27,872 bases of DNA from JBCKUK01 sp038924905 (GTDB lineage: Bacteria; Pseudomonadota; Gammaproteobacteria; Burkholderiales; Methylophilaceae), in assembly GCA_038924905.1 (NCBI GenBank), contig JBCKUK010000016.1:1-27872 (forward strand). Direction: 5' to 3'. Position numbers and translations under genes: made by a program. Shown here one piece after another: positions 21,481 through 27,872 of the stretch (positions are counted from its first letter, which is position 1; each line of letters starts with the position of its first letter). The notes under the pieces are model-generated. The model had not been told where the DNA came from. It searched no databases and was given only the letters and a program-made list of their open reading frames with translations.

Positions 21481-22990
21481 TAGAAATGTCCCCTTCCGTG
21501 CCAAGTAGAAATGTCCCTTTTCACCTGCACCACTCCTGTTACGGAGTGGCGTTAAGCCCCCCGGTGGCGGGCTTGCCGAGAGGCATATTTCTCCAAGGGT
21601 GATTGGGTGCAGGTTTATGTCCCTTGGTGTTTGTTTTACCGCGCTGCACCAGCGCCTCATCCACTAAGCGATTGACTGTCTTGCCATCGGCCACCTGCGC
21701 CTGCCGTAGCGCCCTGGTCAGCACCGTAAACTTGAGATTGCGTTGTCGCCAGCGTAATTCCTGCGTACCATCAAAGTGTTGGTGTAGGGTCACCTTAGCG
21801 CCCCGCATCCCCAACCCTGTGCCGTTGGTTTTCACTTGCAGCAAGCGGCCTTGGTGCTGGCAAGATAGATTCTTCGATAGCGTTCTGCCCACCTGCACCG
21901 ACAGAGCCTGCCCCGGTATGTTTAAAGCCGGGGATGCGCGGAAGGCTCTCTAGCTGTGCCAGGATAGGGCAGGTGCGCGTCTTGTGAATCTTGGGGTACG
22001 ACCGCGAAGCGCCGGTTGTAATCCGCAATGAAACCGGGCAGCCAGGCGCTGGCGCTGGCGATATCGGATATGCCTGCCAGACGCATTTCCTTGAGCAGCC
22101 GGTCTTGTAGCGTTTGATTGGCACGTTCCACGTGCCCTTTGGCTTGCGGGCTGTGGGCGTGGATGCACTCGATACCCAACTCCCGTGCCGCGCGGGAGAA
22201 CTGGGTTTCCGCGCACCGGTCGGCGTCTTTGGCGTTGATGCGGAAGATGCTGTGTCGCTCGCTGTACAGTGCTACCGGTACGCCGTGCGCTGCGATGTGG
22301 TCGTGCAGGGTGTGCATGTAGCCCAGAGTGGCCTCGGTGGGGGTAAAGCGCAGTTGCATCAGCGTACCCGTGGCAGCGTCGATGAACACCAGCAGGGTGC
22401 AGGATGCGCCACGTTCCTCGAACCAGGCGTGCGCGGGGGAGCCGTCAATCTGGATTAACTCACCCAGGCGCGCACGGCGCTGGCGCATCGGGTGGACGCA
22501 TATCTTGGCGCCTTCCCTGTGTCGCCCCATAAACCCTCTGCCATCATCAGCTGGCGGGTGCTCATCGACACTTAAGGGTAATGCCGTGCTGTTCGAGCAG
22601 CTTCTCGCAGGCCAGGGTTGGCCCAAAGTCGCGGTAGTGTTCCCCCACCAGTTGCATCGCCAGGGTGGCGGTCGCGTCAGGAAGCCGCCGGTTCTATGCC
22701 AGCCCACGCGCTGTTTGTTGATGAGTCCCGCAACGCCCAAGGCACGGTAGCGCTTGAGGATGCGCCTGGTTTGGCGGACGGTCACGTCCATTCTTTTGGC
22801 CGCTTCTTTCTGGTCCAGGTTGCCTGCCGTTAATAGTTCCATTATTTGCGCCCGTTTTGCTTCTTGTTGGCTCATCATCGTCCCCATTTCTAATTGCCCG
22901 CCTCTGTGGTTTTTAGCAGGCGTTGAGTGTATTTAGCATCCACTCAAGGGGACATTTCTACTTGGGAGAAAAGGGACATTACTACTTGGC
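21475..22990 (-). mobile_element. ISNCY/IS1202-like insertion sequence with doubled terminal sites
   Basis: Both ends carry two copies of one ~18-bp motif. On the left GCCAAATAGAAATGTCCC (21475) and GCCAAGTAGAAATGTCCC (21500) are 25 bp apart. On the right, inverted, GGGGACATTTCTACTTGG (22948) and GGGACATTACTACTTGGC (22973) have almost the same spacing. The minus-strand transposase lies between. No clear target duplication was found. The right end abuts a TPR gene fragment and the left end a transposase fragment. Confidence 0.75.
21539..22887 (-). pseudogene. ISNCY-family transposase, several frameshifts
   Basis: The N-terminal part from 22887 has a helix-turn-helix (QKEAAKRMDVTVRQTRRILK). 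The middle catalytic core is the longest intact piece: GELIQIDGSPAHAWFEERG, LLVFIDAATGTLMQLRF, ALYSERHSIFR and HSPQAKGHVERANQTLQDRL. The end is in another frame (RTLSKNLSCQHQGRLLQV; TGTGLGMRGAKVTLHQHFDG). Between the HTH and the core the frame is broken repeatedly: FGPTLACEKLLEQHG and STRQLMMAEGLW are legible only in other frames. Another break comes before 21900. The second catalytic acid region reads YSERHS where relatives have YSDxHS. Confidence 0.8.
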
Positions 22991-22998
22991 GCTGACAA

Positions 22999-23262
22999 TT
23001 GGGAAAAGCTGTCGCAATAGAACCAAATTCAGTTCACTATAACAATCTTGGGTACGGTTATTATCTTAATCAGCAGTATCAAGAAGCAAGTAGAGTATTG
23101 AATCAGGCTCTGCTGCTGGATCCTGGGTATGTGCAAGCAAAAAACAATTTAGCACTGGTAACTACCAATTCAACTGCTGAAAAAAATGTATTGACCGATA
23201 GTAAAAATAACGAGGTGTCCAAAGAGTATGAAGTGCTCGATAAAACAACAGATAAAATAAGG
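22999..23262 (+). pseudogene. fragment of a TPR-repeat protein
   Basis: About 88 codons with one clear and one partial tetratricopeptide repeat: AIEPNSVHYNNLGYGYYLNQ then QYQEASRVLNQALLLDP, the classic 'P....Y..LG..Y...G.Y..A...L..AL.LDP' pattern, followed by a polar low-complexity tail. No proper start exists: a stop lies just upstream, next to the ISNCY end. The 3' side runs into GGCTCTGTTG at 23262, the end of an ISL3-type fragment. It is therefore truncated at both ends by mobile elements. It is AT-rich compared with the chemotaxis operon. Confidence 0.65.
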
Positions 23263-23457
23263 CTCTGTTGAATTTCAAGTGGGTTGAGTGCTGACATGTG
23301 GATTGAGTTTCGAGAAGTCGAGTCTGCCTGCGAGCAGGAAGATCACGGTACGAATCGTGGAGAGCCTGCCGTAGCCGCGCGCCTTGCGCTTGGCGGCTTG
23401 GCGGCTTGGAACAGTCCGTTGAAGGCTTCGAGGAAGCCGTTGGTCTGGCGCGTTTGC
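23262..23457 (-). mobile_element. ISL3-family transposase C-terminal fragment with IS end
   Basis: The minus strand reads QTNGFLEAFNGLFQAAK and, in another frame, KARGYGRLSTIRTVIFLLAG then RLDFSKLNPH, the end of ISL3-family transposases. The terminal GGCTCTGTTG at 23262 fits an ISL3 end. The frame change is explained by an 8-bp tandem duplication, CTTGGCGG twice at 23389-23404 on the plus strand. Only the last ~60 codons remain. Confidence 0.65.
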
Positions 23458-23595
23458 GGAGGGTGTCCTGAATTTTGTGTAAACGTCGGTTAATCACTGC
23501 TGAGGCATTCTTTCCTCAAACTGAATAGTAAACCTATTTAGCGCAGGTTTCCAATCCCGCAGTGGTGATCCAGTCAGGGCATTATATTTAACGTG
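23458..23595 (-). mobile_element. IS256-family-like 3' fragment
   Basis: The minus strand from 23595 reads HVKYNALTGSPLRDWKPALN then RFTIQFEERMPQQ and stops at 23494-23496, resembling the C-terminus of IS256-type transposases (…W..ALN.F.I.F..R.P). The following GTGTCCTGAATTTTGTGTAA (23463-23482) resembles the terminal repeat of that family. It directly abuts the ISL3 fragment. Family assignment is from recall and tentative. Confidence 0.45.
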
Positions 23596-23600
23596 ACAAT

Positions 23601-23640
23601 TTTGACGAGTGTCAGCGAGCGATAGCGAGTGATGGCGAGC
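23601..23640. repeat. four tandem degenerate 10-bp units
   Basis: TTTGACGAGT, GTCAGCGAGC, GATAGCGAGT and GATGGCGAGC follow one another without gaps; all end in (A/G)CGAG(T/C). The array ends 30 bp before the tRNA-Asn fragment. No coding role is seen. Helical phasing (10 bp) suggests a protein-binding array, possibly linked with the integration site. Confidence 0.45.
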
Positions 23641-23670
23641 CTATATCATTAAAAATCAATAGGTTATATA

Positions 23671-23716
23671 ACTGTTAATCCGTGTGTCCCTGGTTCGAGC
23701 CCAGGTCGAGGAGCCA
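23671..23716 (+). tRNA. 3' fragment of tRNA-Asn(GTT), broken at the anticodon loop (att-like scar)
   Basis: ACTGTTAATCCGTGTG at 23671 is the anticodon loop (GTT) with the 3' stem arm of a bacterial tRNA-Asn. It is followed by an intact T arm (stem CCTGG 23689-23693 / CCAGG 23701-23705, loop TTCGAGC) and the 3' acceptor strand TCGAGGA plus G and CCA (706-716 of the 23-kb block). The 5' half (TCCTCGA acceptor, D arm) is absent upstream, and the 5' arm of the anticodon stem reads ATATA. Breakage exactly at the anticodon loop is the usual crossover point of tRNA-targeting tyrosine integrases. It is a non-functional partial gene. Confidence 0.75.
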
Positions 23717-23722
23717 GATTCT

Positions 23723-23748
23723 AAAGGCTGACAGCGATGTTGGCCTTT
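23723..23748 (+). terminator. hairpin with GCGA tetraloop after the tRNA fragment
   Basis: AAAGGCTGACA (23723-23733), GNRA-type loop GCGA, TGTTGGCCTTT (23738-23748): an 11-bp stem with two G-U pairs in RNA. It starts 7 nt after the tRNA CCA, where a tRNA-Asn terminator would be, and lies 20 nt beyond the stop codon of the convergent minus-strand regulator, so it may serve both directions. The following U-run is short (TTTCT). Confidence 0.55.
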
Positions 23749-23767
23749 CTCATTTGCAGAAGCTTCC

Positions 23768-26518
23768 TTAAAGCAGCTTTTCAAACTCTGCCGCTGGTAC
23801 GGGCTTCGAGAACAAATAACCCTGCCCATAATCGCAGCCAACTGCCGTGAGCAGATCACGCTGTTCTGCGGTTTCTACCCCTTCCGCAATCACCTTCATG
23901 CCAAGTTTGTGTGCCATCACAATAATGGCTTCACACAGCGCCATATCATCGCTGTCGGACTCCAGGTTTTGCACAAAGGACCGGTCAATTTTGACGTAGT
24001 TAATATTAAACTTTTTGAGATAGGCCAGGGACGAATAACCAGTGCCAAAATCATCAATAGCTACTTGAAAGCCGGCATCGTGGAACTCCAGCAGTTGTTT
24101 GATGACATAAGCGCTAGCATCCAGCAGCAGCCCCTCGGTAATCTCCACCGCAATGCTCTGCCCCGGTAAATCAAGTTGTCGTAGATAATCTATCCAGCTG
24201 CTGTGGCTATTGCTGGTGTTATGAAACTGTACCGGGGATCTATTGACGCTGATCTGGAACTCCGCATGGTGTGATTGGCGCCAGCGCTTGACCTGGTTTG
24301 CCGCTTCATTGAACACCCAGTTGCCAATATCAATAATCATCCTGGTGTCTTCCGCAATGGGGATAAACTCATCCGGGCCGACCAAACCGCGTGTCGGGTG
24401 CTGCCAGCGGATGAGGGCTTCGGCTTTGTGGATGGCGCCGGTCGCCAGTTCGATGATGGGCTGATAGGCGACCCAGAACTGGTTCCCATCCAGTGCGCCG
24501 CGCAAATCATTGGCTATTCGCATCGTGGCCTGGGCCGCTTCCTGCATGGAGGCAGTAAAGTAGTGGTAACGATTGCGCCCTTGACCCTTGGCCGCGTACA
24601 TGGCCTGATCGGCATTCTTCAGTAGTGCCTCGATACCCTTGGCATCTGCCGGATAGAGCGTGATGCCAATACTCACCGTTACATAAGCCACCTCTTCATT
24701 CAAGTGGTAGGGTTCGGCCAGCTTGAGCAGGATTGCCTGGGAGATACGATCGATACTGTTCGGGTCGCCCAGCTCGCTCAGGATAATGGTGAATTCATCG
24801 CCACCCAGGCGGGCTACGGTGTCGGTTTCACGTACACACCCGCTCAAACGCAAGGCGGCTTCCTTAAGCAGCATATCCCCCGTGGCGTGCCCCAGCGTGT
24901 CGTTGACTTCCTTGAAGCCATCCAGATCGAGGAACAGCACCGCCAGCACCAGGTTGGAACGCTGCGCCTTCTTGAGTTCCTGTTCCAGGCGGTCATGGAA
25001 CATGCGGCGATTAGGCAGGCCGGTCAAAACGTCGAAGTTAGCCTGCTGCCAGATCAGGGCTTCAGATTCTTTCATCTTGCTGATGTCAGTAAACAGTGCC
25101 ACCCGGCGATGCACCGAGCCATCTTCGTGGTAGATGGTGCTGATGGAGAGCCATTTCGGGTAAACCGAACCATCCTTGCGCCGGTCCCAGATTTCTCCCT
25201 GCCAATGGCCGGTGGTATTGATTTCGTGCCACATGGCCTGGTAGAACGCTTCATCCTGACGGCCAGAACTGAAGATACTCTGGTTCTTGCCGGTCACTTC
25301 CTCCAGAACGTAACCGGTTATCGTCGTGAAAGCAGGGTTGATGGAAAGGATGCGATTCTCGACATCGGTGACCATCATGGCTTCGCTGCTGGTTTCATAG
25401 ACGGAGGCGGCCAAGCGCAGGGATTCTTCCGTTAATTGACGCTGGACTTCATGATCAAAATTATCCAGTGCGAAGGCGATATTTATCGTCATTTCATCCA
25501 GCAATGCGATGGCCTCTTCATCGAAAGCATCAATCTGTTCATGATAGACGGTAAGTACTGCATACGGCTTGCCACCACGCTGGATGGGGAATGCGGTACA
25601 GGAGTTAAAACCATATTTGGCAGCCCGCTCCCGCCAGCTTGGGTCAGTAGAGACATTGTTGACGATGACAGCTCGATCCTCGCGCAGCGCCGTACCAGTA
25701 GGCCCACGCCCTTCTACTACGTCAGCATGCGAAGAGATAGCCAAGTCATCCAGATAGTCCAGCCCGTCACCATAGCTGGCAACTGGCATAATCATGCCGC
25801 TCTCATCATCCAACTGGCCGATCCAGGCCATTTTCATGCCCCCAAATTCAACGGCACAGCGACACACCAGCGGAAACAGTTCTGCCTGCTGTTTCATGCG
25901 TACGATGGCTTGGTTGACTTCGCTGAGTGCCTGGTAAAGATGCGTCAGGTGCTGTACCTGTGCATCCGCCTGTTTGCGCACGGTGATCTCCTCGGTCAGC
26001 GCAGCGGTGCGCTGCGCCACCAGGCTTTCCAGGTGTTCGTTGTGGAGCAGTACCTGGCGTTGAAGATAAAAAAGGTTGACGAACACCTGTACTTTGGCGC
26101 GCAGGATCTCGGGAATGATCGGCGAGTAGATGAAATCCACCGCGCCCAGCGTGTAGCCACTGATGCGCTCGGCCTCCGAGTTTGCCTCGGCGGTGACGAA
26201 GATGATCGGCGTGTACGCCGAACGCGGGCGGCTGCGGATTAGCGTGGCGGTCTCGAAGCCGTCCATCGTCGGCATGTTGACGTCGAGCAGGATCACGGCG
26301 AAATCCCGCTTGAGGAGCTGGCGCAGGGCCTGCTCGCCCGAGTTTGCCGTCACGATCTCCAGCGCCATGCTCGAGACGATGGCGGCCAGCGCCACCAGCT
26401 TGGACGGCGTGTCGTCCACAATCAGCACGCCGCCGCGATCGCCCACCGGCACCACGCTGAGCTGGGTCGTGTCGTCGGCGCGCAGCGTCGGAATCTCGAT
26501 CTTGGGTATATCCATCAT
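23768..26518 (-). CDS. response regulator with GAF, PAS, GGDEF and EAL domains (c-di-GMP turnover)
   Basis: 916 residues, start ATG 26518 with AGGGAG just upstream. Receiver domain ~30-150: acidic D35/D36, phospho-acceptor Asp79 (VILLDVNMP), T109; the usual conserved lysine is Ser132 (DFIYSPI). A coiled-coil linker (~150-190) is followed by GAF (~195-355, GRGPTGTALRE) and PAS (~365-485, TTITGYVLEEVTGKN). GGDEF domain: DVLTGLPNRRMF, intact GGDEF 572-576 and inhibitory site RETD 563-566 placed five residues before it. EAL domain: AEALIRW (699-705), EITEGLL (792-798), DDFGTGYSS (822-830) and AEGVETAEQ (878-886). Both catalytic halves look competent. Third gene of the cheR-cheB operon (19-nt gap). 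It would couple chemotaxis-like or other inputs to c-di-GMP, which controls EPS and motility. Confidence 0.92.
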   Translation of the reverse strand: MMDIPKIEIPTLRADDTTQLSVVPVGDRGGVLIVDDTPSKLVALAAIVSSMALEIVTANSGEQALRQLLKRDFAVILLDVNMPTMDGFETATLIRSRPRSAYTPIIFVTAEANSEAERISGYTLGAVDFIYSPIIPEILRAKVQVFVNLFYLQRQVLLHNEHLESLVAQRTAALTEEITVRKQADAQVQHLTHLYQALSEVNQAIVRMKQQAELFPLVCRCAVEFGGMKMAWIGQLDDESGMIMPVASYGDGLDYLDDLAISSHADVVEGRGPTGTALREDRAVIVNNVSTDPSWRERAAKYGFNSCTAFPIQRGGKPYAVLTVYHEQIDAFDEEAIALLDEMTINIAFALDNFDHEVQRQLTEESLRLAASVYETSSEAMMVTDVENRILSINPAFTTITGYVLEEVTGKNQSIFSSGRQDEAFYQAMWHEINTTGHWQGEIWDRRKDGSVYPKWLSISTIYHEDGSVHRRVALFTDISKMKESEALIWQQANFDVLTGLPNRRMFHDRLEQELKKAQRSNLVLAVLFLDLDGFKEVNDTLGHATGDMLLKEAALRLSGCVRETDTVARLGGDEFTIILSELGDPNSIDRISQAILLKLAEPYHLNEEVAYVTVSIGITLYPADAKGIEALLKNADQAMYAAKGQGRNRYHYFTASMQEAAQATMRIANDLRGALDGNQFWVAYQPIIELATGAIHKAEALIRWQHPTRGLVGPDEFIPIAEDTRMIIDIGNWVFNEAANQVKRWRQSHHAEFQISVNRSPVQFHNTSNSHSSWIDYLRQLDLPGQSIAVEITEGLLLDASAYVIKQLLEFHDAGFQVAIDDFGTGYSSLAYLKKFNINYVKIDRSFVQNLESDSDDMALCEAIIVMAHKLGMKVIAEGVETAEQRDLLTAVGCDYGQGYLFSKPVPAAEFEKLL

Positions 26519-26537
26519 TCGTCTCCCTGTTTTCGGC

Positions 26538-27101
26538 TCATTTCAGAGCCAATTCTATAAGATGCGGCCCAATTTCTTCCAGGTTGAGCACGGTTGCGTT
26601 CGTCGTCGTACGGGCTGCGGCGTCCAGCATCCCGGCGGCGATCGCGGTGGACGCCGACTCGATCAGCGCCAGGCCGCCGTGACGCTGAATCGTCGCCAGC
26701 CCGCGCGCGCCGTCGCTGAGTGTGCCGGTCAGCACCACGCCGATCACGCGCGCACCCATGGTCTTGGCCGCGCTCTCGAACAGGACGTCGATGGACGGCC
26801 GCGCGTAATACACCGGGGCTTCCGTCGACAGGGCGAAGTGGTCCGCTTCCACCAGCAGGTGGTAGTTGGGGGGCGCCAGGGTGACGGTGCCCGGCTCGAT
26901 GGCATCCTTGTCACAGGCCTCGCGCACCCGCAGGGCGCAGCCGTCTTGCAGCGCGAGTTGCAGCTCATCGCCGGCATCGGCGTTGCGGTGCTGCACGATC
27001 GCCAGCGGCAGGCGGAAGTTGCCGGGCAGCGCGGACAGTATGGCCTTCAGTGCCCGCAGACCCCCGAGCGAAGTGCCGATCACCACGATGCCGTATTTCA
27101 T
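26538..27101 (-). CDS. cheB: CheB-type protein-glutamate methylesterase, stand-alone catalytic domain
   Basis: 187 residues, only the CheB catalytic domain and no receiver domain. The catalytic triad is visible: Ser11 in VIGTSLGGLRAL (7-18), His38 in IVQHRN (35-40) and Asp130 in LTGTLSDGARG (124-134). PPNYHLLVE (77-85) and YYARPSIDVLFESAA (98-112) are the other family blocks. It removes methyl groups (or deamidates) from receptor glutamates. Lacking a receiver, it is not controlled by CheA phosphorylation in the usual way; such CheB proteins occur with CheR in two-component/c-di-GMP operons. Overlaps cheR by 4 nt. Confidence 0.9.
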   Translation of the reverse strand: MKYGIVVIGTSLGGLRALKAILSALPGNFRLPLAIVQHRNADAGDELQLALQDGCALRVREACDKDAIEPGTVTLAPPNYHLLVEADHFALSTEAPVYYARPSIDVLFESAAKTMGARVIGVVLTGTLSDGARGLATIQRHGGLALIESASTAIAAGMLDAAARTTTNATVLNLEEIGPHLIELALK

Positions 27102-27871
27102 CGCACTTTCCGGTAGAGCTTTTCCGCCCGGTCCACCGCCTCATAGCGGTCTTCGCAGGGCGTGGCGTGCAGCGATTCGGCACTCCCCAGCCCGAGAACT
27201 CCGCCCAGCGCCAGGCTGTCGTAGATGAGCCGGTGCACGCGGTCCTGAAGCTGCCGGTTGAAGTAGATCATCACGTTGCGGCAGAGGACGACGTGAAACT
27301 CGTTGAACGAGCCGTCCGTCACCAGGTTGTGCACGGCCCAGACGATGTTGCCGCGCCCGAGGTCGCGCAGGATGGCGCTCTTGTGCTTGGCGGTGTAGTA
27401 GTTGGAGAACTGCTCCTTGCCGCCGGCCTTCTGGTAATTGGCAGTGTACTCACGCATGCAATTGATCGGGTAGATCGCAGTCCGGCTCTGCTCCAACACC
27501 CGCTCGTTGATGTCGGTGGCGTAGAGCCGGGTGTGCGCCAGCAGGCCCTCCTCGTGCAGCAGTATAACCATGGAATAGACCTCCTCGCCCCCGGCGCAGC
27601 CCGCGTGCCAGATGCGGATGAGCGGCAGGCTGCGCAACCCCGGCACCACCTTCTCGCGGAAGACCTTGTAGAAGGCCGGGTCGCGGAACATGGCGGAGAC
27701 ATCAACCGAGACGATATCGAGGAAGCGCGCCATGCACTTCGGATCGTGCAGGACACGGTCCTGAAACGCCGATAAGGTGCGCAACCCTTCCTCGTCCATG
27801 GCGCGGCGCAGGCGACGCTTGAGCGAGGCCACGGCATAGTCGCGGAAGTCATAGCCGTAGCGCTGTGCCAT
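27098..27871 (-). CDS. cheR: CheR-type chemoreceptor methyltransferase (5' end beyond the window)
   Basis: 257 residues visible. The N-terminal CheR helical domain (RYGYDFRDYAVASLKRRLRR) begins almost at the window edge. Relatives usually have 15-20 more residues before 'RYGYDF', so the ATG at 27871 is probably internal and the gene is cut by the window. The SAM-binding motif IWHAGCAGGEEVYSMVILL carries the family GC..GEE.YS. YATDINERVLEQ and CRNVMIYFNRQLQDRV are further signature blocks. It methylates receptor glutamates with S-adenosylmethionine and is the first visible gene of the cheR-cheB-GGDEF/EAL operon. Confidence 0.9.
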   Translation of the reverse strand: MAQRYGYDFRDYAVASLKRRLRRAMDEEGLRTLSAFQDRVLHDPKCMARFLDIVSVDVSAMFRDPAFYKVFREKVVPGLRSLPLIRIWHAGCAGGEEVYSMVILLHEEGLLAHTRLYATDINERVLEQSRTAIYPINCMREYTANYQKAGGKEQFSNYYTAKHKSAILRDLGRGNIVWAVHNLVTDGSFNEFHVVLCRNVMIYFNRQLQDRVHRLIYDSLALGGVLGLGSAESLHATPCEDRYEAVDRAEKLYRKVR

Positions 27872-27872
27872 G

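Noticed and set aside
21259..21660. Minus-strand 133-codon open frame upstream of epsL as a possible regulator.
   Set aside because: It crosses the ISNCY left end and the antisense of a transposase fragment; no DNA-binding motif or conserved block.
23656..23859. Minus-strand 67-codon open frame covering the tRNA fragment.
   Set aside because: The 'STWARTRDTRINS' stretch is the familiar false protein produced by reading a tRNA 3' end in antisense; not a gene.
24704..26242. Two long plus-strand open frames opposite the GGDEF-EAL gene.
   Set aside because: They mirror the codon structure of the minus-strand regulator whose domains are fully legible; no independent motifs.
27050..27775. Plus-strand open frame of 241 codons over cheR.
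   Set aside because: High-GC antisense shadow; cheR signature motifs are on the minus strand.

Overview
The window most resembles a betaproteobacterial chromosome, perhaps Nitrosomonadales or Methylophilaceae-like. The minus-strand block has the epsL / epsB-like / epsE / epsF-epsG gene set known from the methanolan-type exopolysaccharide (EPS) loci of that group. Genus is not determinable from the sequence alone. Base composition is visibly mixed: roughly 1-5.7 kb is AT-rich, about 14-21 kb is GC-richer, and the chemotaxis end (26-27.9 kb) is very GC-rich. This suggests pieces of different origin.

Layout. (1) 10-13703, plus strand: an EPS/glycan assembly arm. It holds a Wzx-type flippase, a small Tat-signal protein with a GMC oxidoreductase, a GT4 glycosyltransferase bracketed by two copies of a ~85-100 bp MITE-like repeat, a tightly overlapping run (GT2, hexapeptide acetyltransferase, GT2, hexapeptide acetyltransferase), a WecG/TagA-type transferase, a coupled GT4 + membrane GT2 pair, and a probable exported clan-A glycoside hydrolase. 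(2) 20911-13704, minus strand and convergent with (1): an EpsL-like outer-membrane barrel, an undecaprenyl-phosphate sugar phosphotransferase, an EpsE-type export protein and a 712-residue EpsF-EpsG fusion. Between and after these lie remnants of a CPBP/CAAX protease and a polysaccharide deacetylase, plus an IS1595-family insertion just upstream of epsE. (3) 21.3-23.7 kb: a graveyard of insertion sequences (a decayed ISNCY/IS1202-like element, ISL3 and IS256 C-terminal fragments, a transposase/integrase N-terminal fragment) with a stranded TPR fragment. It ends at the 3' part of a tRNA-Asn gene broken at the anticodon loop, a typical integration scar. (4) 23768-27871, minus strand: an operon of cheR (cut by the window end), stand-alone cheB, and a REC-GAF-PAS-GGDEF-EAL response regulator.

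How it could work. The phosphotransferase loads the first sugar on undecaprenyl phosphate. The glycosyltransferases extend the repeat unit, acetyltransferases and perhaps the GMC enzyme decorate it, Wzx flips it, and EpsF-EpsG, EpsE and EpsL control length and carry polymer through the envelope. No Wzy polymerase or exosortase is visible in the window. The most interesting feature is that the chain-length/tyrosine-autokinase fusion carries a textbook-spaced MshEN domain (a c-di-GMP receptor fold) between its Wzz-like and BY-kinase parts, while its Walker A lysine is replaced and it has no C-terminal tyrosine cluster. Together with the nearby GGDEF-EAL regulator this suggests an EPS export complex gated by c-di-GMP binding rather than by tyrosine phosphorylation.

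Two nucleotidyltransferase/HEPN-like gene pairs (7925-8315 and 14335-13898) are both frameshifted, and each is fused to the stump of an EPS-locus gene.
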